Origin: Solibacillus sp040273735
GTDB taxonomy: Bacteria; Bacillota; Bacilli; Bacillales_A; Planococcaceae
DNA length: 64,000 nt
Direction of reading: 5' to 3'
Assembly: GCF_040273735.1 (NCBI RefSeq)
Contig: NZ_JBELZM010000018.1
Span: 3,786 to 67,785 of the forward strand
Below are positions 17,254-26,370 of the stretch, piece after piece. The translations under genes and the position numbers were made by a program. Within the stretch, counting starts at the first letter, position 1, and the number at the start of each line of letters is the position of its first letter. The notes beneath the pieces were generated by a model. It was not told the origin of the DNA and made no database searches. It worked only from the letters and a program-made list of their open reading frames with translations.

Positions 17254-17577
17254 TATGGATAAAATCAAGCAGTGTTTTAAACGTCCTACAAAATTCCTTT
17301 GAAGCCATTGACTTTGAAGGCAATATATCAATTGCTATCGATTAAAATCATACTGATGGTGAGGTTAAAATTACAAGCACATATGATGGTTCTGAAATGG
17401 ATAAAGATACTTTAGAAAAACTATCCACTTCTTTTCATTCAACGAAAAATAACGGGTTGGGATCGGATTAACGATGAACTTTGCTTTCACAGTATTGAGT
17501 TGCATAGAGGAAGAATAAAAGTAAAAAGTGAGAAGGAAAAAGGCACAACCTTTACAATTTGGTTGCATCATTCTTAA
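17254..17577 (+). pseudogene. histidine kinase ATPase-domain remnant
   Basis: The plus strand reads VLNVLQNSFEAIDFEGNISI (the HATPase N box), DGEVKITSTYDGSEMDKDTL, then STSFHSTKNNGLG (F and G2 boxes) and RIKVKSEKEKGTTFTIWLHH before the stop at 17575. An in-frame TAA near 17343 and at least one frameshift near 17460-17500 disrupt it. The N-terminal sensor and dimerisation domains are missing. It looks like the tail of a sporulation-type kinase. Confidence 0.7.
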
Positions 17578-17651
17578 ATATTCTATTCTAAAAAACCTCA
17601 TTTTGAGGGTTTATATTGAACCTTACCATAAGTAAGGGCGGTTTTAACTAA

Positions 17652-17692
17652 AAAAAGGCCGATTTTCTTTCAATAGAAGATCGGCCTTTATA
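17652..17692. terminator. terminator after SDR gene
   Basis: AAAGGCCGAT (17654-17663) pairs with ATCGGCCTTT (17680-17689); A-run before and T/A after. It ends the leftward SDR-MFS operon, 31 nt past the stop codon. Confidence 0.8.
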
Positions 17693-17723
17693 AATCATAT
17701 TCAGTTTATTTCATGTATTTTTA

Positions 17724-18458
17724 CTACTGCGCAGTTAATCCACCATCGATAACGAATTCTGAGCCTGTTGAGTAGCTAGATTCATCTGAAGCCAAGAACA
17801 ATACCATATTTGATACTTCTTCTGGTTGTGCTACTCGTTTTAATGGAATGTGTTGAGAGAATGATTCTACAGCTGCTTTTGTATCTTCTTGTACAACCAT
17901 TGGCGTTGCAATAACACCCGGGTGTACAGAGTTTACGCGAATACCCATCGGTGCTAGGTTGATCGCTGCTGCTTTTGACATACCACGTACTGCGAATTTG
18001 GTATCTGTATAACCTACAGCACCAGCAACTAAACCGTTCATTGAAGAAATGTTGACGATTGAACCGCCACCAGCTTTCATCATGGAAGCTGCTACAGACT
18101 TCATACCTAAGAATACAGACACTTGGTTAATTTCTACGATGCGTCGATATTCTTCTACTGTAATATCAAGCAGATTTTTCGCCATAGTGATACCGGCATT
18201 GTTTACTAATACGTTTACCGGACCGAAAGCTTCTTCTGCTTTCGCAATAACTGTAGCCCAATCTTCTTCAGATGCTACGTTTTGTTTAACGAAAAGGGCA
18301 TTTTCACCTAATTCAACTGCCAATGCATTTCCTTTTTCTTCATTTAAGTCTGTTAAAATAACTTTAGCACCGTGCTCTACGAATAATTTTGCGTGTGCCG
18401 CACCCATTCCTTGTGCTCCACCTGTAACAATTGCAACTTTTCCATCTAATCTTTTCAT
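17724..18458 (-). CDS. short-chain dehydrogenase/reductase (SDR)
   Basis: Classical SDR of 244 residues: cofactor motif TGGAQGMG (12-19), NNAG near 86-89, catalytic Ser in NISSMNG near 138 and YTDTK (Tyr-x-x-x-Lys) near 150. The acidic residue after the second strand (ILTDLN) favours NAD(H). Closest in flavour to hydroxysteroid or 3-oxoacyl reductases; substrate unknown. Ribosome binding site GAGGAGG. It is last in an operon of two MFS transporters and three SDRs, which suggests uptake and stepwise oxidation of an alcohol or ketone compound. Confidence 0.9.
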   Translation of the reverse strand: MKRLDGKVAIVTGGAQGMGAAHAKLFVEHGAKVILTDLNEEKGNALAVELGENALFVKQNVASEEDWATVIAKAEEAFGPVNVLVNNAGITMAKNLLDITVEEYRRIVEINQVSVFLGMKSVAASMMKAGGGSIVNISSMNGLVAGAVGYTDTKFAVRGMSKAAAINLAPMGIRVNSVHPGVIATPMVVQEDTKAAVESFSQHIPLKRVAQPEEVSNMVLFLASDESSYSTGSEFVIDGGLTAQ

Positions 18459-18480
18459 TGAAAATCCTCCTCAATTTTAT

Positions 18481-19746
18481 TTAATTCCATAAACCTGCTT
18501 CTTCTAACTTTTTCTTACCTTTATAAGCAATAATAACTGCACCAATATTAATAACGAGCATTATTAATATTGCATATAACCCACCCGAATAGCTTCCGGT
18601 AAACTGGAAAATGTATCCGTAAGCTGGAAGTGCGACAATCGAAGCTATAGCTAATCCTAATGAAACAGATGAGTATATTTGGCTGTATTCTTTGTTTCCG
18701 AATAAACTTGAAGTAAGAGATGGTGCGATGATTCCAATTCCACTTGTTACGAATGCAAATAGAATGAGCGCTACAAAAATCATAACTGAACTAGATGCTG
18801 CGTATAAGAAGATAAATACAGAAGCCATCCCCAAAATCATCGATAGAATAGTCGTATTTTTTGTTCCTATTTTATCGTTTAAAATTCCAATTATTAGAGA
18901 AGCAAATACTACACCTAACATATAAATCCCCATTGCATTGCCTGCGAATTCCTGAGTGAACCCTTTAGCTACTATATAAGTTGGAATGTGCATCATGAAA
19001 CTCGCAATGGCAGTTATCAAGAAGAAAAAAATCAACAGTGCATAAAAAGCAGAAGATTTTTTCGCGACCGCCATCGTAACGCCTGTTTCTTGAAAAGCGT
19101 CATTTGTTACTTGGTTTCCTTTTTCCGCTTCTTCCATTCCATAAGGATATAATCCCTTTTCTTTTGACATTTTCTTAATAAACACAATTGTTGCAAGAAT
19201 AACTAGAACTACACCAGTAACTCCAATTGCAATATATGAAAATCTCCAACCGTTACTAACAATTAATTTTCCGACAACTGGTTGGACAATCGCCCCGAAA
19301 ATCCCACCAGTAGCAGCTAAAATTCCAAGAGCTAAACCACTGCGCTTTTTAAACCATTGATTAATTAAAACTGGACCTAAAATAACAGTAAGGAAAGTTC
19401 CACCGACTGCAAGAGGTATTGCGAAAATATACCAACCCCATACAGAATTCATAAAACTAAATGCAATAAAAGCTCCTGCCTGTAAGATAATCGAAAAAAT
19501 TATTAACATACGAATGTCATATTTCGCTACCAGCTTACCAGCAAACGGCAGGAATATTAATGTTATAACGGCAGATATACTTAGATATAAAGTTAAGTTA
19601 CCCATCCCAATGCCAAGGTCTTGAGAAATCGGCGTTAAGAAAAGGCTTGCAGAGTTATTTAATGCCCCTTTCGAAACTCCGATAATAATGCATAGACCAA
19701 CAAGAATCCACCATGCGTAATGGATTTTGGATTGTTTTCTCTCCAT
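18481..19746 (-). CDS. MFS transporter, oxalate/formate antiporter-like (paralogue 1)
   Basis: 421 residues with 12 predicted membrane segments and a central hydrophilic loop (about 195-225). The opening HYAWWILVGLCIIIGVSKGALNN and the glycine-rich segment GLALGILAATGGIFGAIVQP belong to the OFA-like branch of the major facilitator superfamily, which moves monocarboxylates. It starts after GGGGGATTAAA and ends 22 nt before the SDR. It is strikingly similar to the next gene upstream (shared runs such as FTGSYSGGLYAILIMLVINI), so the two arose by tandem duplication. Confidence 0.9.
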   Translation of the reverse strand: MERKQSKIHYAWWILVGLCIIIGVSKGALNNSASLFLTPISQDLGIGMGNLTLYLSISAVITLIFLPFAGKLVAKYDIRMLIIFSIILQAGAFIAFSFMNSVWGWYIFAIPLAVGGTFLTVILGPVLINQWFKKRSGLALGILAATGGIFGAIVQPVVGKLIVSNGWRFSYIAIGVTGVVLVILATIVFIKKMSKEKGLYPYGMEEAEKGNQVTNDAFQETGVTMAVAKKSSAFYALLIFFFLITAIASFMMHIPTYIVAKGFTQEFAGNAMGIYMLGVVFASLIIGILNDKIGTKNTTILSMILGMASVFIFLYAASSSVMIFVALILFAFVTSGIGIIAPSLTSSLFGNKEYSQIYSSVSLGLAIASIVALPAYGYIFQFTGSYSGGLYAILIMLVINIGAVIIAYKGKKKLEEAGLWN

Positions 19747-19773
19747 TTTAATCCCCCTTTGGAATTAATTATT

Positions 19774-21030
19774 TTATTTCCATAATCCTGATTTTTCTAA
19801 TTTTGTTTTGCCTCTATAGGCAAAAATTACAGCAACTATATTAATAACAAGCATTATTAAAATTGCATATAATCCTCCTGAATAACTCCCTGTAAATTGG
19901 AAGATATAACCGTAAGCCGGAAGTGCGACGATAGCAGCAATTGCTAAACCCAAAGAAGCTGTTGAATAAATTTGGCTATACTCTTTATTTCCAAATAAGC
20001 TAAGTGCAAGGGACGGTACAAGAGTACCAATGCCACTTGTTACAAACGCAAATAGGATCAGTGCGATAAAGATGACTGCGGAACTAGAATTTGCGAACAA
20101 TAGCAAGGAAACGGAAATTAAACCGCAAATCATAGACAGTATTGTTGCTTTCTTCGATCCCAATCTGTCATTTAAAATTCCAATAACGAGTGCACCAAAA
20201 ACAACACCTAACATATAAATACCCATTGCTTTAGCAGCAAATGTTTGTTCAAACCCGCTATCGACTAAGTAAGTTGGAATGTGCATGGTAAAACTTGAAA
20301 TGGAAGTCAGGAAAAATAAAAATAACATCAATGTATAAAAAGCAGAAGATTTTTTCGCAACCTCAAAAGACACGCCTTTATGTTGAATGTTATCAAAAGC
20401 TTTTTGACTTTCCTTATCACCTTCTGTAATCCCATAAGGATAATGCCCTTTATTAGGGTTCATTTTCTTTATAAACAGAAGTATAACCGGTACAGCTATA
20501 ACAATGGCTGTGATTCCGATAGTCAAATAGGCAAATCTCCACCCCTGGTTTGCGATTATATTTCCAACAATTGGCTGGGAGATTGAACCGAACAATCCGC
20601 CTGTTGCAGTTAGAATACCCAGAGCTAGGCCATTTCTTTTTTTAAACCATTGACTAATTAAAACAGGGCCTGCAATGACTGTGATGAATATACCACCAAA
20701 TGCCAATGGGACTGCAAATAGATACCATCCCCACACAGAATTCATAAAACTAAAAGCGATATAAGCGCCAGCTTCACAAATTATGGAAATGATTAATATT
20801 AACCGGATATTGTATTTTGCTATCAATTTTCCGCCAAAAGGCAAATACAACAAAGTGATAATTGCAGAGACACTAAAATATAAAGATAAATCTCCCATAC
20901 CAATGCCAAGTTCATTTGAGATGGATGGTAAGAAAAGACCAGCGGAATTGTTTAATGTCCCTTTACCGATCCCTAGAATAATACAAAGACCAATCAGTAC
21001 CCACCAGGCGTTATGAATTTTACCGCTCAT
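19774..21030 (-). CDS. MFS transporter, oxalate/formate antiporter-like (paralogue 2)
   Basis: Twelve-segment MFS protein of 418 residues, paralogous over its full length to its downstream neighbour (NAWWVLIGLCIILGIGKGTLNN; GLALGILTATGGLFGSISQP). I place the start at ATG 21030 (MSGKIHNAWW), 6 nt after GGAGG; the ATG 15 nt further upstream overlaps that site. The two transporters differ mostly in the central loop (HYPYGITEGDKESQKAF here), which could mean different substrates or a divided role. Located between two SDR genes. Confidence 0.9.
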   Translation of the reverse strand: MSGKIHNAWWVLIGLCIILGIGKGTLNNSAGLFLPSISNELGIGMGDLSLYFSVSAIITLLYLPFGGKLIAKYNIRLILIISIICEAGAYIAFSFMNSVWGWYLFAVPLAFGGIFITVIAGPVLISQWFKKRNGLALGILTATGGLFGSISQPIVGNIIANQGWRFAYLTIGITAIVIAVPVILLFIKKMNPNKGHYPYGITEGDKESQKAFDNIQHKGVSFEVAKKSSAFYTLMLFLFFLTSISSFTMHIPTYLVDSGFEQTFAAKAMGIYMLGVVFGALVIGILNDRLGSKKATILSMICGLISVSLLLFANSSSAVIFIALILFAFVTSGIGTLVPSLALSLFGNKEYSQIYSTASLGLAIAAIVALPAYGYIFQFTGSYSGGLYAILIMLVINIVAVIFAYRGKTKLEKSGLWK

Positions 21031-21067
21031 TCTTATCCTCCACATTTATAAAAAGCAAGACCTTTAT

Positions 21068-21862
21068 TTAGTTCGTCATCTCTCTAAAATCCGGGATAGT
21101 CGGGTTACTTAAATAATGTCCGCCTTCTACTTTAATAGTTTGTCCTGTTATGAACTTTGACTCATCCGAAGCTAAAAATAAGACCGTGTTACCAATATCG
21201 TCTGGCTCTCCGTGATAAGGAAGCTGGTTGTATTTACCAAAAGTATCCAATAACACTTGTGACATATTATTTTTTGCTGCAGGCGTTAAAATAAGTCCGG
21301 GTGCAATAGCATTACAGCGAATACTTTGTTTTCCGTATTGTGTTGCAATATACTTAGTTAAATTAACTACTCCAGCTTTTGAAGCTCCATAAGCAGCGCG
21401 TATTGAGTCCCCTGCGAAAGCAGCCATTGAAGCTGTATTGATAATTGATCCTCCACCATTTTCAATCATATTAGGAATGGCAAATCTACTTCCAAGTAAT
21501 ACACTTTTTAAATTTAAATTCATTAATCGATCCCATTCTTCAAGATCCATATTTACAACATCTAGGTCTTTCTTTAAATTTGATGAGCCTACGTTATTAA
21601 ACAAAACTGTTATTTTCCCATAATGTTTAATTGTAAATTCAACAGCTTCTTTAATAGATTCTTCCTTTCCTGCATCTAGGAAAATACCTACTGCTTCTCC
21701 GCCATTTGCTTCAATATCTTTTGCCGCTTTTTTTGCACCTTCGATACTGTAATCTGCTATGACTACTTTTGCCCCTTCTTTTGCTAAAAGTTGCGCTGAA
21801 GAAAGACCAATACCTGAAGCGCCACCTGTTACTAATGCGACTTTCCCTTTTACTCTATTCAT
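21068..21862 (-). CDS. short-chain dehydrogenase/reductase (SDR)
   Basis: 264-residue classical SDR: TGGASGIG (13-20), NNVG (variant of NNAG) near 92, Ser in TASMAAF near 144 and YGASK near 158. A longer C-terminus than the neighbouring SDRs (HYLSNPTIPDFREMTN). Ribosome binding site AAGGATGG, 5 nt from the ATG. Second SDR of the cluster; it probably acts on an alcohol or ketone carried by the neighbouring transporters (inference from context). Confidence 0.88.
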   Translation of the reverse strand: MNRVKGKVALVTGGASGIGLSSAQLLAKEGAKVVIADYSIEGAKKAAKDIEANGGEAVGIFLDAGKEESIKEAVEFTIKHYGKITVLFNNVGSSNLKKDLDVVNMDLEEWDRLMNLNLKSVLLGSRFAIPNMIENGGGSIINTASMAAFAGDSIRAAYGASKAGVVNLTKYIATQYGKQSIRCNAIAPGLILTPAAKNNMSQVLLDTFGKYNQLPYHGEPDDIGNTVLFLASDESKFITGQTIKVEGGHYLSNPTIPDFREMTN

Positions 21863-21997
21863 TCATACCATCCTTTTTATCGTTGTTTTGGAAATAATAA
21901 AATACAGAATTAAAATATGTTTGTAATAAGTAGGATTAAATCCCACCAATTCATTCAACTAACAATATCTAAAAACAAGCCGGTTGGTTAATTCGTT

Positions 21998-22747
21998 TTA
22001 ACGTAATTTCGTCGAACCGCCATCAACCATGATAGTTTGTCCAGTAATATAATCAGAGTCGCTACTTGATAAGAAAACCGCTACTCTTCCAATATCCCCT
22101 TCTGGATCGCCCATTCTTCTAAGTGGAATATTATTTATCATGGCTTCGTATAGTTCAGGGGAACTTTTGCTCCACTGTTCGACCCCCGCCGTTAGTGCAA
22201 TCGGGGCGATGATATTGACATTAATTCCTTCAGGGCCCCACTCATTGGATGCAACTCGTGATATTGCTCTGATTGCTTCTTTCGCTGCTGCATAAGAAGT
22301 TTGTGTTGGTTGACCGTTAAGTCCTGCACCAGAAGCAAAGTTTATTACTTTTCCTCTTGTTTTCTTTAGTTCAGGATAAGCTGCTTGCATGAAATGAAAA
22401 GTCGGGTAAAACCCAGTTCCAAAAGATAGATCAAAAAGCTCTTGTGTTGTTTCTACAAATAGTGCTTGCTTGGAAGCGTGTGCATTGTTGATTAAAATAT
22501 CTAACTTTCCAAATTTATTAACTACATCACTTACTATTTGTTCTACATTTTCTTTTTTTGAGATATCTGCAATAAGCAGCATCCCTTCATTATGCTCATT
22601 AATTTCGTCTAAAGTTTTTTGACCCATTTCTTCGTTGATATCTACTATTGCAACATGAGCCCCTTCTTTTGCTAAGGCCAGAGCCATACCTCTTCCAATA
22701 CCTGAAGCACTCCCTGTAATAATTGCTACTTTTCCTTCTAATCTCAT
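21998..22747 (-). CDS. short-chain dehydrogenase/reductase (SDR)
   Basis: 249-residue classical SDR: TGSASGIG (10-17), NNAH in place of NNAG near 88, Ser in NFASGAG near 140 and YAAAK near 154. The aspartate in VAIVDIN favours NAD(H). It starts after AAGGGGC and is the first gene of the five-gene leftward cluster, 135 nt upstream of the next SDR, so an internal promoter is possible. Regulation probably involves the MarR-type gene on the opposite strand 1.1 kb away (inference). Confidence 0.88.
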   Translation of the reverse strand: MRLEGKVAIITGSASGIGRGMALALAKEGAHVAIVDINEEMGQKTLDEINEHNEGMLLIADISKKENVEQIVSDVVNKFGKLDILINNAHASKQALFVETTQELFDLSFGTGFYPTFHFMQAAYPELKKTRGKVINFASGAGLNGQPTQTSYAAAKEAIRAISRVASNEWGPEGINVNIIAPIALTAGVEQWSKSSPELYEAMINNIPLRRMGDPEGDIGRVAVFLSSSDSDYITGQTIMVDGGSTKLR

Positions 22748-23877
22748 ATTGATGCCCCTTAATTTATTTTGCTTTTCAAATGATCTAGCTCACCTGAAAT
22801 TTCTGTACTAATAAAATACATTTTAGGTTTTGCAAAAATCGGCTTATTAATACAAAAACCTGTACATTTGTAAATAGAAAGTCATTTTAAACTACTATTT
22901 ATTTTTGATTCGATTATCTCGAATTCAAGGTAATCGACCTATTTATATTCTCCTTCATCAACAAAGAATCTACTGAATCATAGCCATTTGTGCGTATCTC
23001 CTCAGCAGCCTTATTACTTCAAAATTAAAATCAGCCACGATAACCTTTGCATTTTCCTTGTAAAATGCGCAGTGACAAAATCAATTTCTAAAGTACTTCG
23101 TTAATAAGGTAGTCATATTTTCTTTTCTTTCTGTCCTATTACCTACCTTTCATTGGCATCAGAATATAAAAGGGTATAAATAAAACTGTACGTATGCTTT
23201 GTGATAGAATCCATCCTAATGGGCTACCCAAGTAGTGCAGCATATCTAAAAGATATTAAAAGCTGAATTACTGCGGAATTTAAGCACAATCATAATGTTA
23301 TGTTCGTTGTCCTGAAAAGTAGTAGGCCATGAAAACATTTTGTCAGTAATTTAGATTATGGCTTACTCTATAACATTGAATATTTATTTATATCTAAAAT
23401 AGTTAGATGCTTAATTATTAACGACTAAATAATACTAAACTGTTACTAAAAAAGCAATAATAACGTAAAATTTTGTGACATTTATCTGGCGGTATATTTT
23501 CCCTAGTAGGGATTATTCCAGTAGATCCGTATGATTATATTGAGAAAACTGCAATATTTTTAGCTAAGAACAGAGAGTGGCTCGGTGGGATTGTTGGCTT
23601 ATTGAAACGAAATGGATCGATAATATTTACGGGTTATTAATGGCTGCGACAACTATTAGGAGACGATAGGGGACGAGTCAAAGTGTGTTTCTTAGAATTA
23701 TCATTTAGACACCAATGGACTCGGAAGATCAGCTGAATGGAAATGTAGCATTTGACTTGGCAGCAGATTATTTCTTCTATTGGAGCCATGCTTATTATTG
23801 CTGGCAGATTTCCACCCCAATATTATGGTATAGTAAGAATAAAGTGATCTCCCTGATTTATTCTGGGGGATTCTATT
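22748..23877. other. 1.1-kb gap with eroded sequence
   Basis: Between the SDR cluster (left) and the marR-type gene (right). No intact gene. A plus-strand stretch near 23490-23640 is open for about 50 codons (LSGGIFSLVGIIPVDPYDYI, then FLAKNREWLGGIVGLLKRNG) without a start and ends in TAA; it looks like a remnant of an unidentified protein. The rest is AT-rich with many stops in all frames. The SDR promoter must lie just right of 22748, but I could not fix its hexamers. Confidence 0.45.
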
Positions 23878-24312
23878 TTGGAAAGTGAGGAATTTCACGT
23901 GCAGGAGGAAACCATTTTTGAGATTATACATAATATGGATAAAATGACAAACAATCTGATTATTCAGTGGAATAAGGGTTTCAATAAAGGTTTGGGAGTA
24001 ACGCATGTTCTAATTCTTGGTCATCTAAAGGTAAATGGAAAAAGTCGTCCTTCTGATATGGCAAAAGCGCTCGGATTAACACCACCTACAGTTACACATT
24101 TAACCGAAAAGTTAGTAAAAATGCAGTTAATTACCCGCTCCATTGATGAAAATGACCGCCGAATCATTTACTTGGAAATCACATATGCTGGTGAAATGAT
24201 TTTAAAAGAGGCCAATGAATCAGGGCAGTTATTAAGGAAGAAAATATTTGAAAAACTTACGGATGAAGAAAGACAACAAATGTTGCAAATCTACAAAAAA
24301 CTTAATAAATAG
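23878..24312 (+). CDS. MarR-family transcriptional regulator
   Basis: 144 residues, winged helix-turn-helix of the MarR type: helices RPSDMAKALGLTPPTVTHLTEKLV near 55-80 and the wing DENDRRIIYLEIT near 92-105, flanked by dimerisation helices. The start is TTG 23878, 7 nt after GGGGGA. MarR proteins bind palindromes and respond to small phenolic or lipophilic ligands. It is the only regulator near the SDR/MFS cluster, but 1.1 kb and eroded sequence lie between them, so the link is inference. Confidence 0.88.
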   Translation: MESEEFHVQEETIFEIIHNMDKMTNNLIIQWNKGFNKGLGVTHVLILGHLKVNGKSRPSDMAKALGLTPPTVTHLTEKLVKMQLITRSIDENDRRIIYLEITYAGEMILKEANESGQLLRKKIFEKLTDEERQQMLQIYKKLNK

Positions 24313-24317
24313 CGATG

Positions 24318-24350
24318 AGAAAGAACTACGTTTAGTAGCTCTTTTTTTAT
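24318..24350 (+). terminator. terminator after marR-type gene
   Basis: AGAACTAC and GTAGCTCT pair with one mismatch around a short GTTTA loop, followed by TTTTTTT. Immediately downstream of the stop codon. Confidence 0.7.
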
Positions 24351-24489
24351 TTTATGGCGGTATCCCCGTATAGAAACTTTGAGAGTATAATGATTGTCAA
24401 TAAAAAATTAGCATTTCAAACAGGTTTTTTATCAAATTTTATTATAAATAATTAAACTTTATTATATTAACCTTTATTAAAAGACCAAA

Positions 24490-24533
24490 AAAAATACATC
24501 CATTCTCAATAAAGATTTAATGGATGTATTTTT
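24490..24533. terminator. bidirectional terminator
   Basis: AAAAATACATCCATT (24490-24504) is perfectly complementary to AATGGATGTATTTTT (24519-24533). It serves the leftward DMT transporter gene, or as a second stop for marR. Confidence 0.8.
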
Positions 24534-24646
24534 ATATAGATAAAGGTTTTATTATATAAACAAACTTAAATTTTCTAATCATAAGGTATAGCTTGTTTAC
24601 TTATACTATTTACCCTATATTAGTGATTTCTTAAAATGGCTGTTTG

Positions 24647-25519
24647 TTAAACATAGGACTTCTTTCGTCTAAATGTCGGTTTGACTTCTGCAAACAATAT
24701 CGCAAAGAAGATGAGGACACATCCAACAAGCATACGACCTGTCAAAAGTTCGTTTAAAATAAGCACAGAGAACATCGTACCGAACAATGATTCTGTCGAT
24801 AAAATAATGGCAGATTTCGTCGGGTTTGCATATTGCATTCCGATATTTTGACATACATATGCAACAGCGGTACAAAATATCGCCAAGTAAACGATGATCC
24901 CTAAGCCTTCTGAAGTATAAGTAGTCGGTACTTCCCCAAGTATGATGACACTTACTACACTCAGTACAGTCGCTGTATAAAACTGAACAATCGTCAGCGC
25001 TAAAGCATCTTCCGCTTTTACAAAAACATTTGTATAAAAAATATCGAAAGCGAATCCGACTGCACAAAGAATCGATAGAAAGTCGCCGAAATTGATTGTC
25101 AGCGAATCCTGTAATGATAAAAATCCGATTCCGACAATGGCCACACCAGCTGCGATAAATTCGAACCGGTCAATTCTCCTCTTATAAATGACATAAGCGA
25201 TAATTGGAACAATGATAACATTAATCGCTGTCAGGAAAGCATTTTTAGAAGCTGTTGTATATTCCAAGCCCATTGTCTGTAATGCAAATGCGATAAATAG
25301 GATTGCACCTAGAACAGCACCTTTCCATACTACTGCCTTTGAAATAAGTTTTAATTTTTTATAGAAAATGAAACTTAAAATAACGGAAGCCAATAAAAAT
25401 CTTCCGGCCATCAATTGAAATACAGTCCAATGTTCAAGCCCTTTTGCCATTCCTACAAATCCGCTACCCCACATAACAGCGGTGATGAGCATGAGCAGCT
25501 CACCTTTAAATTTTTGCAT
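24647..25519 (-). CDS. EamA/DMT-family transporter
   Basis: 290 residues, ten membrane segments in two EamA repeats (about 5-138 and 150-280). Signature features are MWGSGFVGMAKGLEHW at the start and the conserved end of repeat two (NPTKSAIILSTESLFGTMFSVLILNE). Family members export or import amino acids, nucleosides or other metabolites; the substrate here cannot be called. It starts after AGAAGGAATCGT. Single gene with its own terminator. Confidence 0.9.
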   Translation of the reverse strand: MQKFKGELLMLITAVMWGSGFVGMAKGLEHWTVFQLMAGRFLLASVILSFIFYKKLKLISKAVVWKGAVLGAILFIAFALQTMGLEYTTASKNAFLTAINVIIVPIIAYVIYKRRIDRFEFIAAGVAIVGIGFLSLQDSLTINFGDFLSILCAVGFAFDIFYTNVFVKAEDALALTIVQFYTATVLSVVSVIILGEVPTTYTSEGLGIIVYLAIFCTAVAYVCQNIGMQYANPTKSAIILSTESLFGTMFSVLILNELLTGRMLVGCVLIFFAILFAEVKPTFRRKKSYV

Positions 25520-25947
25520 ACGATTCCTTCTCTCTGTTGAAACTGCTGAATTAATATGTATAATTATTTATTGCTGAATAAACTATTATTACCATAAGCA
25601 ATTTTCAATAAAAAAGAAAGCGAAAATTCAAAATCTATACAATCCAGCAAATAAGTTAGAGTTTTTAGCTTGACCTGGGATTGTCAAAAATGATTTTTTA
25701 TTAACTTAAAGGTATATAAAATTTATGTTAATGTTAGTTATATTCGGAGGAATAATATATATAATAAAATATATAGTGTCGGATAATATGTATGTTTGTG
25801 AAGTTTTTTGTGCCTTTGATTTTGAAAATAACGGTAAAATTCCCGATTATTTTTCAATTCTCCAATGCTTGGACTATTATATCAATAGCAATTTGCCGTA
25901 TTATCGTGTAAAATAAACTTTTAGAATAATTTAGGGACGTGAACAGT

Positions 25948-26328
25948 TTGATTAAAATTGAAATGCCAAAACCAGATTTAGTAATTCGTCAACGCGAACA
26001 AGTATTAAAACCAGGTGATGTGGAAATTACTCCATACTTCGGATTTATTGATTTCCATAAAATTACGCGCGATAAAGGCGGAATCTTCTTCTTCTACAAC
26101 GAGAAGAACGAGCTTTTATTCGTAGGGAAAGCACGCAAAATCCGTCAGCGTATTAAAAAGCACTTTGAAGACAATGTATCTCCAATGAAAAACCACCGTG
26201 CTGAAATCCACAAAATTGAAGTGTATGAAATCGAAGATCCAATGGAACGTGAAATTTACGAAACATATGCGATTAATCAATTCCAGTCAAAATACAATAT
26301 CGATAAAGTGTTTTTTGAACGGGCATAA
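25948..26328 (+). CDS. GIY-YIG domain protein
   Basis: About 126 residues. The core has GIFFFYNEKNELLFVGKARK (the GIY and YIG strands appear as GIF and FVG), Arg in IRQRIKKHF, Glu in REIYETYAINQFQ and Asn in KYNIDKVFF, the layout of UvrC-N/YhbQ-like GIY-YIG nucleases. The start is TTG 25948, 10 nt after AGGGAC; GTG 25939 abuts the site. Family members cut or repair DNA; the relaxed motif leaves catalysis uncertain. Monocistronic with a terminator. Confidence 0.82.
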   Translation: MIKIEMPKPDLVIRQREQVLKPGDVEITPYFGFIDFHKITRDKGGIFFFYNEKNELLFVGKARKIRQRIKKHFEDNVSPMKNHRAEIHKIEVYEIEDPMEREIYETYAINQFQSKYNIDKVFFERA

Positions 26329-26334
26329 ACAGAT

Positions 26335-26368
26335 GAACACCCTGCCTTTACCGGCAAGGTGTTCTTTT
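26335..26368 (+). terminator. terminator after GIY-YIG gene
   Basis: GAACACCCTGCC pairs with GGCAAGGTGTTC (one mismatch) and is followed by TTTTTATT. The same hairpin ends the leftward neighbour's region, whose stop codon is at 26371. Confidence 0.8.
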
Positions 26369-26370
26369 TA

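Noticed and set aside
25725..25916. 63-codon plus-strand frame before the GIY-YIG gene
   Set aside because: No ribosome binding site, very AT-rich, no recognisable domain; lies in the promoter region of the GIY-YIG gene.
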